Origin: Pseudomonadota bacterium
Lineage (GTDB): Bacteria; Myxococcota_A; Polyangia; Fen-1088
Assembly (NCBI GenBank): GCA_023438785.1
Contig: JAEXQJ010000195.1
Span: forward strand, 1 to 25,624
Length of the DNA stretch: 25,624 nt
Reading direction: 5' to 3'
In this document: piece after piece, positions 1-7,206 of the stretch
How positions within the stretch are numbered: position 1 is the first letter of the stretch
Layout: each line of letters opens with the position of its first letter
Notes under the pieces: model-generated
Databases searched by the model: none
What the model saw: the letters and a program-made list of their open reading frames with translations, nothing else
What the model was told of the DNA's origin: nothing
Program-made: the position numbers and the translations under genes

Positions 1-265
1 CCGTACCACCGTTTCCGCTGCTCCCGGCCGACCCACCGGCTGCACCGCCGCTGCTCCCGCCTCCGGCGTCGCCAGCCTGTCCTCCGCCGCCCGCACCGGC
101 GTGGCCGGAACCTCCGGCCTGGCCGGCGCTGCCGCCCGTGCCGGCCGTCCCTGTTGCAGGGCCCTTGTCGCTCGACTTACAGCCGGGACTGAGCGCCAGC
201 CCGAGCAGGGCGGGCAGGATCAGACAGAATTTTCGCTTGGAGGGTAGAACCACGTCTTTCGTCAT
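1..265 (-). CDS. Gly/Ala-rich lipoprotein, 5' part only
   Basis: The gene runs off the left edge, so only about 88 N-terminal residues are visible. The ATG at 265 has a good ribosome binding site (AAGGAG, about 7 nt upstream). The N-terminus is MTKDVVLPSKRKF, then a hydrophobic stretch ending in ALSPGC, a plausible lipoprotein signal peptide with the lipidated Cys near residue 29. After the Cys come a short charged stretch (KSSDKG) and a long low-complexity run of Gly, Ala, Ser and Thr, a flexible surface linker of the kind common in myxobacterial lipoproteins. The functional domain lies outside the window, so no function can be given. It is divergent from the gene at 434; an AT-rich patch at 341-351 between them may hold promoter elements. 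Confident as a lipoprotein gene, unknown as to role. Confidence 0.72.
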   Translation of the reverse strand, partial: MTKDVVLPSKRKFCLILPALLGLALSPGCKSSDKGPATGTAGTGGSAGQAGGSGHAGAGGGGQAGDAGGGSSGGAAGGSAGSSGNGGT

Positions 266-433
266 TGTCGGGCTCCTTCAACGGCGAACACTCTCGCCCC
301 TACGCCTTGTTCTGAGACGCCACGAGCGTCCGCCTGCGGCTCATATTTTATGGACGGGGCAGGTCGGCAGTATGGCCTGGAGCGTCTCCGTGCGCCAGAG
401 CCTGCGCAGTTGCCCTGGCCTCTATCCGCGCTA

Positions 434-1057
434 ATGTCCGACCGCATGATGTTCTCCCGGAGCCGGTCGACGTTGGCGGTTGTGGTGCTGCTGGTGACGG
501 TGATCGGCGCAGCCATATCCCAAGCGGCCGCGGCACCCAGGCGGCCGACGCATGCCCGGACGAGGCGCGAAGCCAGAGCGCACCTGGCCGAGTCCCGTGC
601 CCGTGCCGAGGCTGAGGCCATCGCCACGAAGAAGGCCGCGGTCTTCGCCTTCGAGGGTGATGGGGCCGAACGGCTGCGTGATCACGTGGTGCGCGTCTTC
701 GAGGACAACCGCATGCGAGTTGCCACCGATCTGCGCGCCCCTGACCGGAGTCGCTACCTGGCCGAGCAGTTCCGAGACATGGCGGCCGCGCTCGACCTTT
801 CCGTCTACGTGCACGGGCGCATCAAGAGCCAAGCGCGAGAGCGCGCCGTGGCCACCATCGTCATCCGCAGCGGTGTCACGGGCCGGCCAGTCGCTCACGT
901 GCGCTTCGAAGGCTCACGGCGCGAGTTGCCCGGCGAGGTGAGGGAGAAGCTTTGGGACAAGGTGCGCACCGCGGTCGCCCGCGCCTGCACCGAGGCCAGC
1001 CATGGCCGCCGCCGCCACAACAAACCCACGCGCATCGAGGCGGGCACGCCGTTGTAG
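434..1057 (+). CDS. Secreted protein of unknown function (207 aa)
   Basis: I do not recognise this protein. From the ATG at 434 it has basic residues, then a hydrophobic segment (about residues 12-30, LAVVVLLVTVIGAAIS) ending in an Ala-rich cleavage region, so it is probably exported. An Arg/Ala-rich helical stretch follows (about 35-65), then a compact alpha/beta-looking domain from about residue 68 (KKAAVFAFEGDGAERLRDHV) to about 185. The tail is basic. The domain pattern, a short beta strand, a helix, 'VATDL', then 'LDLSVYVHGRIK', recalls the small nucleotide-independent FlgO/CsgG-like or TolB-N-like folds of secreted proteins, but this is only a resemblance. Later starts at 446 or 449 would give a cleaner signal peptide. 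No start has a clear ribosome binding site, so the exact 5' end is uncertain. Confidence 0.62.
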   Translation: MSDRMMFSRSRSTLAVVVLLVTVIGAAISQAAAAPRRPTHARTRREARAHLAESRARAEAEAIATKKAAVFAFEGDGAERLRDHVVRVFEDNRMRVATDLRAPDRSRYLAEQFRDMAAALDLSVYVHGRIKSQARERAVATIVIRSGVTGRPVAHVRFEGSRRELPGEVREKLWDKVRTAVARACTEASHGRRRHNKPTRIEAGTPL

Positions 1058-1081
1058 AGCCCGGTCGAGATCGGCGTGAAG

Positions 1082-1351
1082 TCAGGGCACCAGGCTCAGA
1101 TGCGCACGGCGGCGCGCAGGTGTGGCGGGCGCGGGCCCGACGGACACCACCATGCCGCGCGCGACGAAGCGAAGACTGTGCGACTGCCGCGCGCGCCTTC
1201 TTCTGACCGCGAGCAGGACAACCACCTGCAGGAGCGCGAACAGCACCAGGGTGGCGGGCCAGCGGAGCTCCAGGCTCGCGTGGGCCAAACCGGTGGCCAG
1301 GAGGACCGCAGGCTGAGTGTGTGTGATCGTCTTGATGAAGGAGGTTTTCAT
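1082..1351 (-). CDS. Possible small membrane protein (89 aa)
   Basis: This short frame was kept because three things agree. Its third codon positions are mostly G or C as in the surrounding genes. It has AGAGG six bases before the ATG. Its product has a convincing transmembrane segment at about residues 32-49 (PATLVLFALLQVVVLLAV) followed directly by RRRRAR, the charge pattern of a positive-inside anchor. A weaker hydrophobic stretch lies at 14-24. The C-terminal third is Arg/Ala/Pro-rich and featureless. It is convergent with the 207-aa gene, whose stop is 24 bp away. No family is recognised and it could be a chance frame in GC-rich DNA. Confidence 0.35.
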   Translation of the reverse strand: MKTSFIKTITHTQPAVLLATGLAHASLELRWPATLVLFALLQVVVLLAVRRRRARQSHSLRFVARGMVVSVGPAPATPARRRAHLSLVP

Positions 1352-1707
1352 CGAGCGCCTCTACAAGAAGACTAGCCGGGCGCCGATTGCGGCCGGGTTT
1401 CCAATTGGGCAATTATCGGTTAAATCTCCGCCCATCCCGGTGCCGAGTTGCTGAAGGTCGTCGGCGGTGAGCACGTGGCCATCTTCACCCGCCCCAAGCA
1501 TGTGCAACCGCGCGTGTGCCGCTTTTTGCGCGAGACCGCGGCGACCGAGCCGTGGTCCATCGTCTCTTTTTTGTACATGTCCGCTGCCGTTGCGGACGTC
1601 CGAAGGAGCGACTCACTACTCCTTGAAGGCGCAATCCGCCATGGGGCACCATGGCCACGCGTGACGGGGCTGTCACGCAGCCCTTTGAATTCTTGCCGGA
1701 GTTGCGA
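1352..1707. other. Intergenic region upstream of the GH9 gene
   Basis: No convincing gene lies here. An AT-rich island at about 1398-1426 contains the palindrome CCAATTGG (1401-1408) and, read on the minus strand, ACCGATAA (1413-1420), which resembles a σ28 -10 box but lacks a matching -35. Such an island in GC-rich DNA probably marks promoter DNA for the GH9 gene or for the small minus-strand frame. From 1424 a plus-strand frame stays open past 1700 with fairly coding-like codon choice early on (it would encode GGEHVAIFTRPKHVQPRV). It has no recognised family and no good start, so it may be a decayed gene fragment or chance. Confidence 0.4.
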
Positions 1708-4248
1708 ATGTCCCATTCTCGTTTTTTCGCGTTTCTCGTCGGGCCCCTGGTGGGGGCCGCCCTGCTGACCGGGTGTCTCAACACCATCGGCACGAAGGCC
1801 AAGCCGGCGCGCCGGGCGCCAGCCGCGGCCGCCGCCGCCAAGCCCATGGAGACGATGACCAAGCCGCCGGCGGGGTGGAATGATCCGCCGGTCGATGGAT
1901 CACCGGGCGTGGAGACGCCCGCCAGCACCGGGCACAACCTGCTGGCCAACGGCACCTTTGACGACGGCAAGTTCATCCCGTGGGCCACGTCGTTCAGCGC
2001 GCCCGCCGCGGGGCGCGGCTTCGTCATGGATCGGGAGCTGTGCACGGAGGTGACCGAGGCGGGCAACAACAACTGGGACGCCCAGTTCCGTGTGCGCGAC
2101 ATGGTCATCCAGAAGGGCCACACGTACGCGGTGAGGTTCAAGATTCACGCGACCAAGACCACGCGGGCACGCATCAAGGTGGGCCAAGCCGGACCGCCCT
2201 ACATCGAGTATTGGATGGGCGGCCCGCAGATTGGCCCGCAGCCCAAGATCATCCGCGGCGCCTTCCGCATGGCCTACGACGACGATCCCACGGCCGAGTT
2301 GGCCTTCCACATCGGCGGCCCGCAGGCCGAGGGTGTGGAGACGCCCTTCACCGTGTGCGTGGATGACGTGGAGATCGACGATCCGGAATTCGCGGGTCGC
2401 GGCGCCGAAAAGAGCGAGCCGCTCGCCAATCTGCTGATCAACCAGGTGGGTTATCTGCCCAACCTGAGCAAGATGGCGGTGGTGCGTGACGCGGCCTCAG
2501 CGCCGCTCGACTGGCAGTTGCTCGACGGTGCGCACAAGGTGGTGGCCTCGGGCAAGACCCAGGTGCACGGTCCCGACGACGCCTCGGGCGACAACGTGCA
2601 CGTCATCGATTTCTCGTCGGTCAAGACCCCGGGCACGTACGTGTTGCGCGCGGGCGCCAGCGAGAGCCTGCGCTTCGTCATCGCCGCCGACGTGTACCGA
2701 CGCCTGAAGTACGACGCGCTCGCCTACTTCTTCCACAACCGCAGCGGCATCGAGATCGCTATGCCGTACGCGGAGCAGAAGAAGTGGGCGCGCCCGGCGG
2801 GGCACCTGTCGGACAACAAGGTCCCGTGCGCGCCCAAGAGTGGGTGCGACTACACGTTGGACGTATCGGGCGGCTGGTACGACGCCGGCGATCACGGCAA
2901 GTACGTGGTCAACGGCGGCATCTCGGCGTGGACCATGCTGAACCAGTGGGAACGCGGCGCCTACCTGGGCAAGTCCAACGTGGACTTCGGCGACGGCCAC
3001 CTGCAGATCCCCGAGAACAGAAATCAGGTCCCCGACCTGCTCGACGAGGCCCGCTGGGAGGTGGAGTTTCTGCTCAAGATGCAGGTGCCCGACGGTCAGC
3101 CGCTGGCCGGCATGGTTCACCACAAGATTCACGACGAGAAGTGGACCGGCCTGGGCACAGCGCCCGACCAGGATCCCATGAAGCGCCTCCTCTTCGCGCC
3201 GAGCACGGCTGCCACGCTGAACATGGCGGCGGTGGCGGCACAGGCCTCGCGTATCTGGCAGAAGGTGGATCCGGCATTCTCGAAGAAGTGCCTGGAAGCG
3301 GCACGCAAGGCGTACGCGGCCGCCAAGAAGAATCCGAAGGTGCTCGCCGCTGGAACCACCGAGGGCGGCGGCCCCTACAGCGATGGCAAGTTGGACGACG
3401 AGTTCTACTGGGCTGCGGCCGAGCTGTTCATCACGACGGGCGAGGACGCCTTCAAGGGCGACATGATGTCTTCCAGGTGGTGGAAAGAGGTGTCCACGCA
3501 CGAGGCAGGACCGGCAGGACCCATGACCTCCATGACCTGGGGGTGGACGGCGTCGCTGGGCAGCCTGTCGCTGGCCGTGGTGCCCAATCGGCTGCCCAAA
3601 TCCGAGGTGGACCAGATCCGCGCCAACGTGAAGAAGGCGGCTGACGCGTACATCCAGGCCCTGAACAGCGAAGGCTACCGCGTGCCCTTCACGGCCTCGC
3701 GTTATCCCTGGGGCTCCAACTCGTTCGTGCTCAACAACCTTTTGGTCATGGGCCTGGCCGGCGACTTCAGCAAGGACCCCAAGTATGCCGACGCGGTGGC
3801 CGTGGGGATGGACTACATCCTGGGACGCAACCCGCTCGACCAGAGCTTCGTGACCGGCTACGGCACGCGGCCACTGCGCAACCCGCACCACCGTTTCTGG
3901 GCCCACCAGGCCAACCGTCAGTTCCCCGAGCCGCCGCCCGGCGCGGTTTCGGGTGGCCCCAATTCGGGCCTCGAGGATCCGCAGGCCAGGGGCGCCGGTC
4001 TGGAAGGCTGCGCGCCGCAGAAGTGCTTCGTGGATCACATCGAGTCGTGGTCGACCAACGAGATCACCATCAACTGGAACGCGCCGCTGGCCTGGGTGGC
4101 CGCCTACCTCGACGAGGTCGGCAACCCCACGGCCATCGGAACGCCGCCCCCCGCCCCGCGCGCGGCTGCGCCTGACAAGAAGGCCGACAACGCGAAGAAG
4201 GCCGAGAAGAAGCCCGCGAAGAAGACCGGGAAACGCAAGACGAAGTAG
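1708..4248 (+). CDS. GH9 family glycoside hydrolase (cellulase-like) lipoprotein
   Basis: Predicted to be a surface or periplasmic lipid-anchored endo-acting beta-1,4-glucanase; GH9 enzymes are inverting cellulases. The start at 1708 (846 aa) is chosen over 1651 because it has CGGAG at the right spacing and begins a clean lipoprotein signal, AALLTGC, with lipidated Cys23. In order: an Ala/Pro linker; a CBM4/9-like jelly-roll region (about 77-224, starting NLLANGTFDDG); an Ig-like CelD N-terminal domain (about 240-328, LLINQVGYLPNLSKMAVV); and the (alpha/alpha)6 catalytic domain (about 331-803). Catalytic signatures are present: GGWYDAGDHGKY with Asp392 and Asp395, NPHHR at 725-729, and the proton donor Glu785 in STNEITINWNA. 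A Lys/Ala-rich tail (about 820-846) is unusual. The enzyme looks intact. The exact substrate is not settled by sequence. Confidence 0.93.
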   Translation: MSHSRFFAFLVGPLVGAALLTGCLNTIGTKAKPARRAPAAAAAAKPMETMTKPPAGWNDPPVDGSPGVETPASTGHNLLANGTFDDGKFIPWATSFSAPAAGRGFVMDRELCTEVTEAGNNNWDAQFRVRDMVIQKGHTYAVRFKIHATKTTRARIKVGQAGPPYIEYWMGGPQIGPQPKIIRGAFRMAYDDDPTAELAFHIGGPQAEGVETPFTVCVDDVEIDDPEFAGRGAEKSEPLANLLINQVGYLPNLSKMAVVRDAASAPLDWQLLDGAHKVVASGKTQVHGPDDASGDNVHVIDFSSVKTPGTYVLRAGASESLRFVIAADVYRRLKYDALAYFFHNRSGIEIAMPYAEQKKWARPAGHLSDNKVPCAPKSGCDYTLDVSGGWYDAGDHGKYVVNGGISAWTMLNQWERGAYLGKSNVDFGDGHLQIPENRNQVPDLLDEARWEVEFLLKMQVPDGQPLAGMVHHKIHDEKWTGLGTAPDQDPMKRLLFAPSTAATLNMAAVAAQASRIWQKVDPAFSKKCLEAARKAYAAAKKNPKVLAAGTTEGGGPYSDGKLDDEFYWAAAELFITTGEDAFKGDMMSSRWWKEVSTHEAGPAGPMTSMTWGWTASLGSLSLAVVPNRLPKSEVDQIRANVKKAADAYIQALNSEGYRVPFTASRYPWGSNSFVLNNLLVMGLAGDFSKDPKYADAVAVGMDYILGRNPLDQSFVTGYGTRPLRNPHHRFWAHQANRQFPEPPPGAVSGGPNSGLEDPQARGAGLEGCAPQKCFVDHIESWSTNEITINWNAPLAWVAAYLDEVGNPTAIGTPPPAPRAAAPDKKADNAKKAEKKPAKKTGKRKTK

Positions 4249-4262
4249 CTGGTCTTCGGGGC

Positions 4263-4275
4263 GCACGGCGCGTGC
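4263..4275. repeat. Short hairpin after the GH9 gene
   Basis: GCACG, a 3-nt loop, then CGTGC form a perfect inverted repeat 15 nt after the GH9 stop codon. No T-tract follows, so it is at best a weak or Rho-assisted terminator or an mRNA 3' stabilising hairpin. Confidence 0.3.
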
Positions 4276-4415
4276 ATGATCGTGGGTACGCGCCGCGCTG
4301 TCCTCAGCAGCAAGGCCGGGCGCTCTCTCCGCCGCGGGCCCACGCCCACCCACCTGATGGCCGCCGTCACGATCCTGGCACGGTGGCGGTGGCTCGCTTC
4401 TGTGACGGTGGCCCT

Positions 4416-4438
4416 TTCCTGACGCCAGGAAGCTGGCG
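4416..4438. terminator. Overlapping hairpins between convergent GH9 and fliJ genes
   Basis: Two perfect 6-bp inverted repeats overlap here: TTCCTG-acgc-CAGGAA (4416-4431) and CGCCAG-gaag-CTGGCG (4423-4438). They share bases, so only one can form at a time. They lie between two converging genes, where a bidirectional terminator is expected, but neither strand has a proper T-run after the stem. Assignment as a terminator is therefore an inference from position. Confidence 0.35.
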
Positions 4439-4468
4439 GTCTGGGGGCGAAGGCCCGCGTGGTCCAGA

Positions 4469-4891
4469 TCAGGCGAAGCGCCGGCCGCGGAGGATGACCG
4501 CGATCTCGTCCATGTTCCGGCGCTCGCTCGATCTCTCGGCGACGGCCATCTCGGCCAGGCGTGTATCGACGACCTTTCGCAACGCCTCGGCGCGCAGGTG
4601 GGCGCCCACGTAATGCGCGCGTGAAGCGCCGAGCTTCTCGGCCGCGGCCTTCTCCTCGCGTTCGGCCTGGCGAGCCTCTTGGAGGGCGCGCAGATGCGCG
4701 GACTCGACCAGCGTCCAGTCGGCGGCGGTGCCGGTGCGGCGCTCGTCGGCGCGCGCCTTCTCGGCGGCCAGGCGCACGGCGGTCTGTGCCTCGCGGGCCA
4801 GACGCTGGGCCTCGGCGAGCGTCAACCGGGCGCGATCCTCTGCGACTTCACGAATCCGGACCGCGGCATCGAGGCGGGTCTTCGGGCTCAC
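4469..4891 (-). CDS. fliJ: FliJ-like flagellar export protein
   Basis: FliJ is a soluble coiled-coil protein of the flagellar type III export ATPase complex. It sits in the FliI hexamer, touches FlhA, and helps recycle chaperones. This 140-aa product has the typical length and is almost entirely charged and helical, rich in Ala, Glu and Arg, with no membrane segment. It begins SPKTRLDAAVRIREVAEDRA, matching the family's start, and has the conserved late segment with DEIAVILRGRR at the end. The start is a GTG with GGAGG five bases upstream. FliJ is poorly conserved in sequence, so the call rests on length, composition and the flagellar setting. It is unusual that fliI and fliH are not beside it: the gene stands alone, divergent from flgF. 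Confidence 0.68.
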   Translation of the reverse strand: MSPKTRLDAAVRIREVAEDRARLTLAEAQRLAREAQTAVRLAAEKARADERRTGTAADWTLVESAHLRALQEARQAEREEKAAAEKLGASRAHYVGAHLRAEALRKVVDTRLAEMAVAERSSERRNMDEIAVILRGRRFA

Positions 4892-4933
4892 GATTCCTCC
4901 ATCGGCAGATCAAACGCCGAACTTCAGTGCGGG

Positions 4934-4949
4934 TTGCACGACGCTTGCT
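4934..4949 (+). promoter_or_regulatory. Second, weaker σ54-like -24/-12 element
   Basis: TTGCAC-gacgc-TTGCT matches the σ54 pattern TGGCAC-N5-TTGCW with a single change in the conserved GG. It lies 71 bp upstream of the better element at 5005, and both end in TTGCTCAA. It could be a weaker promoter, a σ54 decoy site or a duplicated relic. Confidence 0.35.
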
Positions 4950-4951
4950 CA

Positions 4952-5000
4952 AGCACGTGCTGGACCAATGGCGGCGGCGAGCGTGTCAGGTTTACGACAC
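4952..5000. promoter_or_regulatory. Inverted repeats upstream of the flgF σ54 element
   Basis: Two inverted repeats lie just upstream of the main -24/-12 element: the perfect 10-bp palindrome AGCACGTGCT (4952-4961), and GTGTC-N8-GACAC (4983-4987 with 4996-5000), which abuts the element. σ54 promoters need an upstream-bound activator, so these are candidate sites for a flagellar activator (FlgR/FleQ type) or for FlbD. The link to a specific protein is inference. Confidence 0.35.
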
Positions 5001-5004
5001 CGAT

Positions 5005-5020
5005 TGGCACCCGCCTTGCT
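5005..5020 (+). promoter_or_regulatory. σ54 promoter of the flgF operon
   Basis: TGGCAC-ccgcc-TTGCT matches the σ54 (RpoN) consensus in every conserved position. The -24 GG is at 5006-5007 and the -12 GC at 5018-5019, giving exact 10-bp spacing between them. Transcription would begin near 5030, leaving a leader of about 28 nt that contains the GGAAGG ribosome binding site before the flgF ATG at 5059. This places the whole ring/rod/hook-junction operon in the σ54-dependent class of flagellar genes. Confidence 0.85.
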
Positions 5021-5058
5021 CAATCCGCATTCGAGGCTCGAAACGGAAGGCAAGCACG

Positions 5059-5769
5059 ATGGCTGATGGCATCTACGTAGGAATGTCCGCCGCGGTGGCG
5101 CGCAGCGCTCAGCTCGATTCCATCGCCGACAACTTGGCGAACACCGAAACGCCTGGTTTCAAGGCCACGCGTCCCGCCTTTCGATCCTTCCTGCCCCCCG
5201 GCCCCAGCGACAAGGTTCTGGCAGGCGTGGTGTCGACGGGGGTGGATATGCGCCCAGGTCTCACCAGCATGACCGACAGCCAACTCGACGTGCTGCCCGA
5301 CAACGATCTCTATCTGGGCTTGCGTATGTCCACGGGCCAGACCGTCTACACACGCAACGGCCACCTGGAAGTGGGCCCCGACGGTCACCTCCTGGCCTCC
5401 GGCATACCGGTCATTGGCCTTTCCGGCGAGCCGGTGGTGGTGCCTCCGGGCAGCGAGCCGCGCATCGAGAGCAATGGTGATGTGCTGGTCGACGACTCGA
5501 CGGTGGTCGACACGCTGGCTCTGTACCGCAACCAGGGGCCCATGGACCGCGTGGGCCCGGCGCTGATGGCGCCCTCGGCGGGCTCGACCATGGTCGCGGA
5601 CCCGGAGGGCACGGTGAGCGTGGGGCAGCTCGAACTGGGCAACGCGAGCGCCCTCGATTGCACGATTCAGATGATCAGCGCGCAACGCCAGTTCGATATG
5701 GCCATGCAGGCCATCCAGACCTACCGAAAACTCGACGAGCGCGTGGTCGAAGTCGGCCGCCTGCGCTGA
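5059..5769 (+). CDS. flgF: Flagellar proximal rod protein FlgF
   Basis: A rod subunit that crosses the periplasm as part of the flagellar axle, exported by the flagellar type III system without a cleaved signal. The N-terminal rod signature is clear: SAQLDSIADNLANTETPGFK (about residues 14-33), the flagellar bb_rod motif. The C-terminus ends in the matching amphipathic helix with MISAQRQFDMAMQAIQTYRK. The length, 236 aa, is normal for FlgF. The frame is open further upstream to 4561, but only the ATG at 5059 has a ribosome binding site and starts the conserved helix. It is the first gene after the σ54 promoter, and flgG follows after 10 bp. FlgF and FlgG are paralogues; this one is called FlgF by order and shorter length. 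Confidence 0.95.
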   Translation: MADGIYVGMSAAVARSAQLDSIADNLANTETPGFKATRPAFRSFLPPGPSDKVLAGVVSTGVDMRPGLTSMTDSQLDVLPDNDLYLGLRMSTGQTVYTRNGHLEVGPDGHLLASGIPVIGLSGEPVVVPPGSEPRIESNGDVLVDDSTVVDTLALYRNQGPMDRVGPALMAPSAGSTMVADPEGTVSVGQLELGNASALDCTIQMISAQRQFDMAMQAIQTYRKLDERVVEVGRLR

Positions 5770-5779
5770 AGGAGAGAGC

Positions 5780-6565
5780 ATGCTGCGATCGCTTTACACG
5801 GCCGCCACCGGCATGGACGCCCAGCAAACCAAGCTGGACGTGGTTGCCCACAACCTGGCCAACGCCAGCACGAACGGCTTCAAGAAGACACGCACCGACT
5901 TCCAGGATCTGCTCTCCGAAACCATTCGCTCGGCCAGCGCCCCGGGGGCAGCGGGCGGTGGTCAGCCGGCGCCTCTGCAGGTGGGGTTGGGCGTGCGTAC
6001 CGCCTCCACGTCGCGCTCTCTGGCCCAGGGCGACCTGGTGAGCACGGAGAACACGTGGGACCTGGCCATCGAGGGTTCGGGCTTCTTCCGCATTCAGCGC
6101 GCCAACGGCGATGCCGCGTACACGCGCGACGGCGCCTTTCGCGTGGATTCCACGGGACGCGTGGTGACCCAGTCGGGCGAGTTGGTCGAGCCCGGCATCA
6201 CCATCCCCGCTGACGCCACCCAGGTGACGGTCAAGAGCGACGGCACGGTGCAGGTCCGCCTTTCGGGGCGCACCGACCTGACGGAGGTCGGAACCATTCA
6301 GTTGACCACCTTCACCAACCCGGCTGGCCTGGAGGCCATAGGCGGCAACCTGCTGCAGGCCACCGACGCCAGCGGCGAGCCGGTCATCGCCAAGGCCGGC
6401 GAGCAGGGCGCGGGCAACATCAGCCAGGGCTACCTGGAGAACGCCAACGTCAAAGCCGTCGAGGAGATGATCAACATGATCACCACCCAGCGCTCGTACG
6501 AGATGAATTCGAAGGTCATTCAGTCGGCCGACCAGATGCTGCAGAGGCTGACCCAGTTGCGGTGA
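5780..6565 (+). CDS. flgG: Flagellar distal rod protein FlgG
   Basis: Distal rod subunit, assembled through the P and L rings just below the hook. The product is 261 aa, the usual length. It starts MLRSLYTAATGMDAQQTKLD, followed by VVAHNLANASTNGFKKTRTDFQDLL, which holds the rod/hook signature. The middle has the FlgG-type domain with DLAIEGSGFFRI and YTRDGAFRVDSTGRVV. It ends with EEMINMITTQRSYEMNSKVI and QSADQMLQRLTQLR, hallmarks of FlgG. A strong AAGGAGAG ribosome binding site precedes the ATG. The stop codon overlaps the start of flgA (TGATG), suggesting translational coupling. Confidence 0.97.
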   Translation: MLRSLYTAATGMDAQQTKLDVVAHNLANASTNGFKKTRTDFQDLLSETIRSASAPGAAGGGQPAPLQVGLGVRTASTSRSLAQGDLVSTENTWDLAIEGSGFFRIQRANGDAAYTRDGAFRVDSTGRVVTQSGELVEPGITIPADATQVTVKSDGTVQVRLSGRTDLTEVGTIQLTTFTNPAGLEAIGGNLLQATDASGEPVIAKAGEQGAGNISQGYLENANVKAVEEMINMITTQRSYEMNSKVIQSADQMLQRLTQLR

Positions 6566-7206
6566 TGACCATGCTCGCCACCGGTTCACTCCTCGCGCTC
6601 TTCGCCTTGGTCGCGGCCGACGCCGCGCCGGCCGCCACAGTGGTTACGCCCGAGGTGATGCAGGTGGTGGAGCGCGCGCTGACCGTGAGCGGCGCGCGCG
6701 TGGTTCCCGTGGCGTGGACGCCGGCCTTGCCCGCGGTCTGCGTGCCGCGCGCGGCCTCTGTGCCCAGGGCCATCACGGGCTCGGCCAAGGTGGCCGTGCG
6801 CCTGCGCGATGCCCACTGTCCCGCATGGGCCTGGCTGCGCGTGCAGGTGTGGGCGACCACGGCCGTTACCTCGCGGCCCGTGCGCGCGGGCGAACGACTC
6901 GCGCCGGCCCTCATCACCGACGAGCGCGAAGTGTACGCGGGCCACATGCCCGTGGTGCCCCCCGCCGGCGCGGTGGCGGCGCGCGCCCTGCCGCGCGGAA
7001 CACTCATTGAGGCATCCCACGTGGCCGGCGGCAGCTTGCCCGCGGGCGAGCCCGTGAAGGTCATCGTCATGAGCGGCGCCCTCGCCGTCGAGATGCAAGG
7101 CCGGGCTGTGCCCTGCGGCGCGGGACGCTCCTGCGTCGTGCTGCCCTCGGGCCGGCACGTGGAAGGGCGTCTGGACAACGGGCGCCTGCTGGTGGAGGTG
7201 CCATGA
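6565..7206 (+). CDS. flgA: FlgA, periplasmic P-ring assembly chaperone
   Basis: FlgA is a periplasmic chaperone that binds FlgI so the P ring can form around the rod. The 213-aa product has an N-terminal signal peptide (about residues 4-24, rich in Ala and Leu) and the SAF-type domain at about 99-160, with TSRPVRAGERLAPALITDER. The C-terminal part has the usual beta-rich pattern ending RLDNGRLLVEVP. Four cysteines (about 59, 85, 184 and 190) could form disulfides. The ATG at 6565 overlaps the flgG stop as TGATG and is preferred; a GTG at 6562 and an ATG at 6571 are alternatives. It overlaps flgH by ATGA. Position between flgG and flgH fits the usual order flgF-flgG-flgA-flgH-flgI. Confidence 0.9.
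   Translation: MTMLATGSLLALFALVAADAAPAATVVTPEVMQVVERALTVSGARVVPVAWTPALPAVCVPRAASVPRAITGSAKVAVRLRDAHCPAWAWLRVQVWATTAVTSRPVRAGERLAPALITDEREVYAGHMPVVPPAGAVAARALPRGTLIEASHVAGGSLPAGEPVKVIVMSGALAVEMQGRAVPCGAGRSCVVLPSGRHVEGRLDNGRLLVEVP

Noticed and set aside
1413..1420. σ28 -10-like ACCGATAA on the minus strand
   Set aside because: No TAAA-type -35 box lies 15 bases upstream, so it is not called as a promoter by itself.
2497..4353. Minus-strand open frame of 618 codons
   Set aside because: It lies antisense to the GH9 catalytic domain, which has clear family motifs. It is a GC-rich shadow frame dominated by Arg, Gly, Val and His with no domain.
4561..5058. Upstream extension of the flgF frame
   Set aside because: It would run across the divergent fliJ gene and the σ54 promoter. 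The conserved rod helix and the ribosome binding site both point to 5059.
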